The position numbers and the translations under genes were made by a program. A stretch of 64,000 nucleotides of DNA from Betaproteobacteria bacterium RIFCSPLOWO2_12_FULL_62_58. GTDB lineage: Bacteria > Pseudomonadota > Gammaproteobacteria > Burkholderiales > SG8-41. Shown one piece after another: positions 19,581 to 26,663 of this stretch. Positions within the stretch are counted from its first letter, which is position 1. Each line of letters begins with the position of its first letter. Location: positions 1-64,000 of the forward strand of contig MERI01000058.1 of the NCBI GenBank assembly GCA_001772005.1, given 5' to 3'. The notes under the pieces were generated by a model. The model saw only the letters and a list, made by a program, of their open reading frames with translations. It was not told the DNA's origin and searched no databases.

Positions 19581-19805
19581 ATGCACCGCTACGACGCCAC
19601 CTATATCGCCGAACTCGCGACTCGCGTGTTTGCTGACCGCAAGGAGGCTGCCGCATGGCTCGATCGGGCGAGCGTTCAACTCGGTGGACGCTGCCCGCGT
19701 GAAGTCCTCGGCACCGAGGACGGGGCCCGCCGCATCGTGGAGCTGCTGACACAGATCGACGATGACGACAGGCTGCACGGCGGCGGCATCACCGGGCAGC
19801 GCTAA
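19581..19805 (+). CDS. Antitoxin Xre/MbcA/ParS C-terminal (DUF2384-like) protein
   Basis: ATRVFADRKEAAAWLDRASVQLGGRCPREVLGTEDGARRIVELLTQID. Confidence 0.7.
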   Translation: MHRYDATYIAELATRVFADRKEAAAWLDRASVQLGGRCPREVLGTEDGARRIVELLTQIDDDDRLHGGGITGQR

Positions 19806-19871
19806 GCTGCGCGTCTGACGGCGAAAGCGTCTTGAGTGAACCCGGGGTCGGCCTCAGGCGCCGTCGCGCGC

Positions 19872-20048
19872 GGCTAAAAGCAAAACCGCCTGCGGATTGG
19901 GAATGAATCTGACGCTTGCGACCGCTCTTGTCTTCCAATGGGCGCGCGAGCAGGTTCAAAATGAGCTGTTCACTGCCTTTTTCTTCCATTTTCGTGCAGG
20001 CCGTTTTGCATTAGGAGTTTGTCCGACCCAAGTCCGACAAACCCCTAG
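19872..20048 (+). repeat. 200-bp repeat family, degenerate copy R3 (left hairpin missing)
   Basis: GGCTAAAAGCAAAACCGCCTGCGG ... GGCCGTTTTGCATTAGGAGTTTGTCCGACCCAAGTCCGACAAACCCCTAG. Confidence 0.75.
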
Positions 20049-20058
20049 GGCAGCCTGT

Positions 20059-20072
20059 TTGATCTGCATCAA
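20059..20072 (+). promoter_or_regulatory. FNR-type box
   Basis: TTGATCTGCATCAA; TATCCT about 21-22 nt downstream. Confidence 0.8.
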
Positions 20073-20148
20073 CATTCATACTCGGGATACTCGTATCCTT
20101 GTATCGGTAATCAGTCCAAACAGACTGGAACAGGCAAGGAGTTCTGAC

Positions 20149-20430
20149 GTGACACACCTTATTCCCGAAACGCCTCCCGATTATGACAAGACCCGTATCA
20201 TTGAGCGTCCCGACGGGTTTTATTGGCAGTCCAAGGTGAACGGCCGGGAGTTCGGACCGTTCGTTTCCCTGATCGAAGCGGTTCAGGACATGCAATACAA
20301 GGGGGAAAATGGACCCGAGCCCGGCGTGACCGTTGAGGAGGCGGAAGCCAGTCTCGGAATCGCCGAGTGGACTGACCCCACGACCGGCGAACCGGCGGAG
20401 GAAAGCGTTCCCAGACTGGAAGAGCACTGA
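20149..20430 (+). CDS. Small acidic hypothetical protein
   Basis: GTG start: MTHLIPETPPDYDKTRIIERPDGFYWQSKVNGREFGPFVSLIEAVQDMQYKGENGPEPGVTVEEAEASLGIAEWTDPTTGEPAEESVPRLEEH. Confidence 0.7.
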   Translation: MTHLIPETPPDYDKTRIIERPDGFYWQSKVNGREFGPFVSLIEAVQDMQYKGENGPEPGVTVEEAEASLGIAEWTDPTTGEPAEESVPRLEEH

Positions 20431-20489
20431 AGCGGCGCGCCCGGGAGCGAGAATCTCGGGACAACGGCCCAGTAAAACGTTCGGCCACT

Positions 20490-20503
20490 GTGACCTAGAT
20501 CAA
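20490..20503 (+). promoter_or_regulatory. FNR-type box upstream of hibernation factor
   Basis: GTGACCTAGATCAA; TATCTT about 21 nt downstream. Confidence 0.6.
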
Positions 20504-20537
20504 AGCGTCAACTTGAAAGCGGCGTATCTTTCAATCC

Positions 20538-21104
20538 ATGCAAATACCGCTACAGATTACATTCCGGAATCTCAAGCGATCGGAGGCTGTGGGAGCCAAG
20601 GTCCGCGAGTACGCGGAGAACCTGGAGAAGTACTGCGATCGCATTATGGGCTGTCGCGTGATGGTCGAAACCACGCACCAGCATCACGAGCATGGCAATC
20701 ATTACCACGTCCGGGTTGACGTGACCGTCCCCGACCGGGAGCTTGTGGCGAGCCGGGAGCCGGATGAGCATCACGCATACACGGACGTGTACGTCGCAAT
20801 TCGCGATGCATTCGATACGATGCGCGGGCAACTTGAGGATTACACGCGGCGCCAACGCCGCCAGGTCAAGGCACACGAAGTGCCTCCGCACGGCAGAATA
20901 ACGGAACTGCTGCCGGATGAAGAGTCCGGGCGGATCGAGACGCTCGACGGCCGGCTGGTCTATTTCCACAGGAACAGCGTGATCAACGCGGATTTTGACA
21001 AGCTGCAAGTTGGTGACGAAGTGCGTTTCGTCGAAGAGGCGGGTGAGCGCGGTCCCCAGGCGAGTACTGTCCAGCTTGTCGGCAAGCACCACATCGTGGG
21101 GTAG
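20538..21104 (+). CDS. HPF/RaiA ribosome hibernation factor fused to C-terminal cold-shock-like domain
   Basis: MQIPLQITFRNLKRSEAVGAKVREYAENLEKYCDRIMGCRVMVE; C-terminal HGRITELLPDEESGRIETLDGRLVYFHRNSVINADFDKLQVGDEVRFVEE. Confidence 0.88.
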   Translation: MQIPLQITFRNLKRSEAVGAKVREYAENLEKYCDRIMGCRVMVETTHQHHEHGNHYHVRVDVTVPDRELVASREPDEHHAYTDVYVAIRDAFDTMRGQLEDYTRRQRRQVKAHEVPPHGRITELLPDEESGRIETLDGRLVYFHRNSVINADFDKLQVGDEVRFVEEAGERGPQASTVQLVGKHHIVG

Positions 21105-21247
21105 AACCGCGAGTCGTCAGTACACGCCTCTCTCACAACGCATCATGCGTCCATTATCGAGACGGGCTCTTTGAGACGGCCGCTGCAAATGCCCCGATCG
21201 GAACCGGCGCTGTACTTGATACCTGTCGGCAAGACGTGAAGTCTCGA

Positions 21248-23686
21248 TCACTGCATGCTTCGCCCTGCGCGTTGGGCCGCTTCGATTTGCTGCTCTACCT
21301 CGAGCACGAGCTTGCGCGTCTGCAGGAGGGTGTCCGGATTGACGCTGATCGAATCGATGCCGATCCGCACGAGGTATTCGGCGATCTCGGGAAAATCCGA
21401 AGGCGCCTGGCCGCAAATGCCGCAGTGTCTGCCGTTGCGATGGGCGCCGGTCACTGCAAGGCGGATCAGCTCCTTGACCCCTTCGTCGCGCTCGTCGAAG
21501 TCGAAGGCCACGATTTCGGAATCGCGGTCGACGCCGAGCGCGAGCTGCGTGAGATCGTTGGAACCGATGGAGAAACCGTCGAACAGACGCGCGAACCTGT
21601 CAATCAGAATTACGTTGTTGGGGATTTCGCACATCACGTAGATCTCCAGGCCCGCCTCGCCGCGCGCAAGCCCGTGCCCGGCCATGGTGGCGAGCACGAG
21701 CTCGGCCTCCGCGATGCGCCGGCAGAAGGGGATCATCAGCTTCACGTTGTCGAGCCCCATCGCTTCGCGCACCCGCCGCATCGCGCGGCATTCGAGAGCA
21801 AAACCGTCGGCATAAGCGGGATGCGCATAGCGCGAGGCGCCGCGAAATCCGATCATCGGATTTTTCTCGGCCGGCTCGAACGACCGGCCGCCCAGCAGTG
21901 ACGCATATTCGTTGGTCTTGAAGTCGGACATGCGCACGATCACGGGCTTCGGGTAGAACGCGGCGGCGATGGTGGCGACGCCTTCGGACAGCCGCTCGAC
22001 GAAATAGTCGGCAGGTGTCGCGTAGCCCAGCGCGAGCTGCTCGACCGCGCTGCGCTCGGCCGGATCGGCGATGCGCTCCGGATGCGCGAGCGCCATCGGG
22101 TGGGCCTTGATGTACTCGGTAATGATGAACTCCATGCGCGCCAGTCCGACGCCGTCGTTCGGGAGAAAGCTGGTGCTGAACGCGATGTCCGGGTTGCCAA
22201 GGTTCACCATGACGTGAGTGCGCGGCCGCGCCAGCGCCTCCACATCCACTTGCGAAATCTCAAATGGAACCGCACCCGCATACACCCTGCCTACCGTGCC
22301 CTCGGCGCACGATACTGTGATCTCCTCGCCTGTGGCGATCCGCTGGGTGGCGCCCTCCGCCCCGACGATGGCTGGAATGCCGAGCTCGCGGGCGACGATC
22401 GCCGCATGGCAGGTGCGGCCACCGTGATTGGTGACGATTGCCGCGGCGGTTTTCATCACCGTACCCCAGTCCGGGGCCGTCGTCTCAGCGACCAGAATCT
22501 CCCCGCTGCGGAATGCGGCGAGTTCGGCGGGTGAGTGGATAACGCGCGCGCGTCCCGACGCGATGTTCTCGCCCACCGCACGCCCGGCGGTTTTCACGGG
22601 CGCTGTGCCCGTGAGGCAGTACCGTTTGAGTACGCCACCAGCGCGCCGCGACGCAACGGTCTCCGGCCGCGCCTGGATGATATAGAGCTCGCCATCGAGA
22701 CCGTCCTTCGCCCATTCCAGGTCCATCGGCATCGCCCGTCGGGCCATGGCGCTGTAGCGTTCCTCGACCTTTATTGCCGCACCCGCCAGTGTCAGAACCT
22801 CGTCGTCGGTGATGCAGTAGCGCCCGCGCTCTTCCGGGGTTGTCGGCACATTGCGTGTCGCCACGCCATCCCCTTTTGACGCATAACCCATTTTCAGCTC
22901 CTTGGTACCAAGACTGCGTCGCAGTACCACGCGATGCCCTGCCTTGAATGTCGGCTTGAAGACATAGAACTCATCCGGATCGACCGTGCCCTGGACAATG
23001 TTCTCGCCCAGGCCGTGCGCGCCGGTGACAAACACCACGTCGCGGAATCCGCTCTCGGTGTCGAGCGTGAATATCACGCCGCTCGCCGCAAGGTCGGAGC
23101 GCACCATTTTCATCACTCCGACTGACAGGAACACGCGAAAATGATCGAAGCCGTGGTCAATGCGGTAGCGGATTGCCCGATCGGTAAAAAGGCTGGCGAA
23201 GCAGCGGCGGCAGGCGAGGAGCAGCTGTTCCTCGCCGCGTATGTTGAGATAACTGTCGTGCTGGCCGGCGAAACTCGCGGCAGGCAGATCCTCTGCGGTC
23301 GCCGAGCTGCGCACAGCGACACTCAGCTCCTGGCCGTACTGCGACGCAAGCTGCGTGCGGGCCGCGAGGATCTCGTCTGCAACTTCGGACGGCAGCGGCG
23401 CGTTCATGACGACCTCGCGCGCCTTCGCCGCGCGCTGCGCCAGGTCATCGACGTCGGCAGGATCCAGCCCGGCAAGCGCTGCTCTTAGCGCCGGCCACGC
23501 GCCCGCGCTGTCGAGGAGACGCCGATAGGCGTCGGTCGTGACCGCAAATCCGTTCGGCACACGCACGCCTTCTGAAGCAAGCCCGCAGTACATTTCGCCA
23601 AGCGAAGCGTTCTTGCCGCCGACCAATGCCAGATCGGCCATGCCGATCTCTTCGAAAAACCGCACGAAGCGCCCGCGGGTCTGCAT
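21248..23686 (-). CDS. ppsA: Phosphoenolpyruvate synthase
   Basis: RFFEEIGMADLALVGGKNASLGEMY...TNHGGRTCHAAIVARELGIPAIVG...GICGQAPSD. Confidence 0.95.
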   Translation of the reverse strand: MQTRGRFVRFFEEIGMADLALVGGKNASLGEMYCGLASEGVRVPNGFAVTTDAYRRLLDSAGAWPALRAALAGLDPADVDDLAQRAAKAREVVMNAPLPSEVADEILAARTQLASQYGQELSVAVRSSATAEDLPAASFAGQHDSYLNIRGEEQLLLACRRCFASLFTDRAIRYRIDHGFDHFRVFLSVGVMKMVRSDLAASGVIFTLDTESGFRDVVFVTGAHGLGENIVQGTVDPDEFYVFKPTFKAGHRVVLRRSLGTKELKMGYASKGDGVATRNVPTTPEERGRYCITDDEVLTLAGAAIKVEERYSAMARRAMPMDLEWAKDGLDGELYIIQARPETVASRRAGGVLKRYCLTGTAPVKTAGRAVGENIASGRARVIHSPAELAAFRSGEILVAETTAPDWGTVMKTAAAIVTNHGGRTCHAAIVARELGIPAIVGAEGATQRIATGEEITVSCAEGTVGRVYAGAVPFEISQVDVEALARPRTHVMVNLGNPDIAFSTSFLPNDGVGLARMEFIITEYIKAHPMALAHPERIADPAERSAVEQLALGYATPADYFVERLSEGVATIAAAFYPKPVIVRMSDFKTNEYASLLGGRSFEPAEKNPMIGFRGASRYAHPAYADGFALECRAMRRVREAMGLDNVKLMIPFCRRIAEAELVLATMAGHGLARGEAGLEIYVMCEIPNNVILIDRFARLFDGFSIGSNDLTQLALGVDRDSEIVAFDFDERDEGVKELIRLAVTGAHRNGRHCGICGQAPSDFPEIAEYLVRIGIDSISVNPDTLLQTRKLVLEVEQQIEAAQRAGRSMQ

Positions 23687-23733
23687 GCCTGGGTCTCCTT
23701 AGACCAACATAACCCAAAACCGCGCATCAGCTC

Positions 23734-23747
23734 TTGATTTAACGCAA
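23734..23747 (-). promoter_or_regulatory. FNR/Dnr-like box upstream of ppsA
   Basis: TTGATTTAACGCAA; minus-strand TTATGTT about 21-22 nt downstream. Confidence 0.65.
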
Positions 23748-23968
23748 ACCGGCGGGGCAGAACCGAAAAGGGGCGTGATCCCACGAAAGGGCCATTACGG
23801 AAAGCGCCGGCAGAAGCGCGAGGAGTTGTTGGTGGGACCCCCCGGCCTGCCCGAAGGCCTGTGCTTGCGTGCAGCGAAGACATGGTCCACATTTACCTCT
23901 TCGGTAGATTCGGGGTAGCGGCGAATTGCGCGTCCCGGGGGTCGTGGGACAGGATCGGGAGATTTGGG

Positions 23969-24253
23969 ATGGCTGGGTTGGGAGCGGATTTGGAGGGGGC
24001 CACGGAGGCTGCTTCGGCCCTGCTCAAGGAGCTGGGACTGGAGGCTTACCTTTTCGCAATCGAGCCCCGCGAGGGCGACTGGGAGCTCAAACTGGAGTGT
24101 GCCGTCAAGGAAGGCTGGCAGACGGTGACATTGTCCGTCGATATCCGGCTGCTGCTTGCGAGCCGCACGGACAGCGACGCGCGGGCGCGTCTCTTGCGGA
24201 GCTGGGGCGCCAAGTTCGCGGCCTGCCTGAGAAGTACGGACCGGGAGCCATGA
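23969..24253 (+). CDS. Hypothetical protein
   Basis: MAGLGADLEGATEAASALLKELGLEAYLFAIEPREGDWELKLECAVKEGWQTVTLSVDIRLLLASRTDSDARARLLRSWGAKFAACLRSTDREP. Confidence 0.5.
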   Translation: MAGLGADLEGATEAASALLKELGLEAYLFAIEPREGDWELKLECAVKEGWQTVTLSVDIRLLLASRTDSDARARLLRSWGAKFAACLRSTDREP

Positions 24254-24286
24254 CGGCGCCGGCACGCGCACGCACCGCTCGGTCCC

Positions 24287-24300
24287 TTGATCGAGATCAA
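24287..24300 (+). promoter_or_regulatory. FNR-type box upstream of BON protein
   Basis: TTGATCGAGATCAA; CATACT about 21 nt downstream. Confidence 0.8.
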
Positions 24301-24534
24301 ACTGGCCGCGTTTTGAGGGTGCATACTGTAAAAATGATGTGACGCGCTCGACGCGTCTTATTGGACGGGGAACGCCAAAGACAGCGGGCGTGCGCCGCGA
24401 GGCTTCCTGATGCGCACGAATTCGGCGTTGCGCATTTCGGGCGCCGGCCGAACGACTGATGCGGCGCGAAGCGAGACGGAGTGGAAGCGCGGGCGCCCGC
24501 GCTGCGATACCTCCGTACAAGGAAGGAGCGGGCC

Positions 24535-25260
24535 GTGCCGGACAAAGACGAAGTCATCAAACGGGTTCACCGGGCGCTCGAGTATGAGCCGCGCATCAAT
24601 CTCCACCGCTACCCGGTCAAGATCGGTTTCGTCGACGGCGCGGTGGTCCTGGAAGGCGAGGTCGGGCATGTGGGGGCGAAGAAGCTGGCGCTTGAACTCG
24701 CCGCCGCGGTTGAGGGCGTACGCGGCGTAATCGACCGGCTGCGGATTGCTCCCACGGAACGCAAGGGCGACGGGGCGATTCGCGACGTGCTGTGTGGCTT
24801 CTTCCTTCACGAGGCCGAGTTTCAGAACTGCACGATACGCGTCCGGATAAAGGGACGCCTCGAGACCCTGCACGAGGTGCACGGCGACGCCGGCGGCGAG
24901 ATCGAGACCGCCGTCGAAGATGGCGTGATCACGCTGGAGGGGAATGTCATCAGCCTCTCGCACAAACGCGTCGCCGGCGTGCTCGCGTGGTGGACGCCGG
25001 GCTGCCGCGACGTGGTGAACTCGCTCGACGTCCAGCCGCCCGAGGAGGACACCGACGACGAAGTCCTGGATGCGCTGCGACTCGTGCTCGAGATGGATCC
25101 GCTGGTGCAGGCCGGCCAGATTCGTGCGAATTGCCGCAACTACGTTGTGACGCTCGAAGGCTGCGTCCGCACCGAGGAGGAGCGGCATCAGGCCGAGCTC
25201 GACGCATGGTGCCTGTTCGCGGTGGACAGGGTGACTAACAGAATTGAGGTACGCGGGTAG
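24535..25260 (+). CDS. BON-domain protein (apparently three BON repeats)
   Basis: VKIGFVDGAVVLEGEVGHVGAKKLALELAAAVEGVRGVIDRL; IETAVEDGVITLEGNVISLSHKRVAGVLAWWTPGCRDVVNSL; IRANCRNYVVTLEGCV. GTG start. Confidence 0.82.
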   Translation: MPDKDEVIKRVHRALEYEPRINLHRYPVKIGFVDGAVVLEGEVGHVGAKKLALELAAAVEGVRGVIDRLRIAPTERKGDGAIRDVLCGFFLHEAEFQNCTIRVRIKGRLETLHEVHGDAGGEIETAVEDGVITLEGNVISLSHKRVAGVLAWWTPGCRDVVNSLDVQPPEEDTDDEVLDALRLVLEMDPLVQAGQIRANCRNYVVTLEGCVRTEEERHQAELDAWCLFAVDRVTNRIEVRG

Positions 25261-25374
25261 GCAGCGGCGGCCCGCTTGAACGGGAGCAATACCGGCGACT
25301 GGGCGTGCTTCCATCTCCAACGGTTTTTCTTGCGAAGCTGTCCCGCGCTCTTTCGCGGGCGTCGCACGCGCCGT

Positions 25375-25388
25375 GTGATCTAGATCAA
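25375..25388 (+). promoter_or_regulatory. FNR-type box upstream of DUF2934 gene
   Basis: GTGATCTAGATCAA. Confidence 0.6.
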
Positions 25389-25440
25389 TAAGGGCGCGCT
25401 CTTTTTGTGGGAGCATGTGCAGGCAATTGAGGAGTTTCGC

Positions 25441-25716
25441 ATGCCCAAGAAGCAAGGCAAGCAACCCCGTGCACCTGCCGCGAAAGCGGGTGCGGCGCAA
25501 ACAAGTATGGAACCGTCAGCCGGTCCGGAAGGTGCTGCGGCCGTTTCGCCCGAGGAGCGGCTTCGCATGGTTGCCGAAGCAGCATACTTTCGCGCGGAGC
25601 GCCGCGGTTTCGCTACCGGCGGCGAGGTGGACGACTGGATCCAGGCAGAAACCGAAATCGATCGCCTCACTGCATCCGGCGGCTCGCGCTCCAAGCATTC
25701 TTTGCGACACATGTGA
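25441..25716 (+). CDS. DUF2934-type small protein
   Basis: SPEERLRMVAEAAYFRAERRGFATGGEVDDWIQAETEID. Confidence 0.78.
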   Translation: MPKKQGKQPRAPAAKAGAAQTSMEPSAGPEGAAAVSPEERLRMVAEAAYFRAERRGFATGGEVDDWIQAETEIDRLTASGGSRSKHSLRHM

Positions 25717-25785
25717 TGCGCAGGGCAGGGCCAAGTCGCAAGGACGCCGGGTGCGAAGCGGCGATCGGACTGTCTATTGAGTTTT

Positions 25786-25862
25786 ACGTAAATGAATGAC
25801 ATTCATTTACGTCTCGAATCTCCCCTCTCCTTGCGGGAGAGGGGGCGGGGGTGAGGGATTGA
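25786..25862. repeat. Palindrome-rich intergenic element
   Basis: ACGTAAATGAATG-A-CATTCATTTACGT (13-bp perfect arms) then CCCCTCTCCTTGCGGGAGAGGGG and GGCGGGGGTGAGGGATTGAG. Confidence 0.8.
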
Positions 25863-26017
25863 GCGTGTCATGCAGTTAAGAAAAGCTCAATAATCGCCGC
25901 CATGTGGGGTCGTGGGCTGGTTTGATGCGATGCTATGAGCGCTGTCTGCGAGCGTGAACCCGGCTCGCAGTCGCTGATTCGATCTTGCGCACCCGGGGGC
26001 GCGTTCAGGAGGTTACG

Positions 26018-26485
26018 ATGCCGGTAAGCAGATTGAAACATTGTCTGGATGGCCATAACGTCAAGTATGTGACCATCAAGCACTCACCCGCTTACACCGC
26101 TCAGGAAATCGCAGAGTCTGCCCACATTCGAGGACAGGAGCTGGCCAAGACCGTCATGGTCAAGATAGACGGGAGGATGGCCATGGCTGTTGTGCCCGCT
26201 TCCCAAAAAGTGAATTTGAATCTTCTGAAGCAGGCGGCGGGGGCGAGCAAGGCCGAACTGGCGCGCGAGGACGAATTCAAGGACAAATTCCCGGAATGTG
26301 AACTGGGCGCGATGCCGCCCTTCGGCAATCTCTACGGGATGGAGGTCTTTGCGGCAGAAACATTGGCGGCCGACGAGGAGATCGCGTTTAACGCAGGGTC
26401 GCACACAGAGTTGATCAGGATGCCCTACAAAGACTTTGAACGCCTGGTGGAGCCACGGATTATCAAGCTGTCTTCCCCCGGCTAG
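26018..26485 (+). CDS. YbaK/ProX-type aminoacyl-tRNA deacylase
   Basis: HNVKYVTIKHSPAYTAQEIAESAHIRGQELAKTVMVKIDGRMAMAVVPASQKVNLNLLK. Confidence 0.88.
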   Translation: MPVSRLKHCLDGHNVKYVTIKHSPAYTAQEIAESAHIRGQELAKTVMVKIDGRMAMAVVPASQKVNLNLLKQAAGASKAELAREDEFKDKFPECELGAMPPFGNLYGMEVFAAETLAADEEIAFNAGSHTELIRMPYKDFERLVEPRIIKLSSPG

Positions 26486-26540
26486 CTTTCGGGCACAAGC
26501 GGCCGATGTCGGCCTTGATGACGCTCGGCGCGACTGTCAT
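26463..26540 (-). pseudogene. Remnant of FBPase class V N-terminus
   Basis: MTVAPSVIKADIGRLCPK versus FBPase MKLTLSVIKADIGSIGGH; SVIKADIG codons nearly identical at nucleotide level. Confidence 0.7.
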
Positions 26541-26663
26541 GGCTTGCTCCTGTCGCCAGCGGATCCGAAAAATCCGAAGGCGGTTTTGCTGTTTGTGGTG
26601 CTTGCCGACAACATGTGTCCAAACTTCCCTGTAACACGGACGAAAATTGAGGGACGAGCCCGA

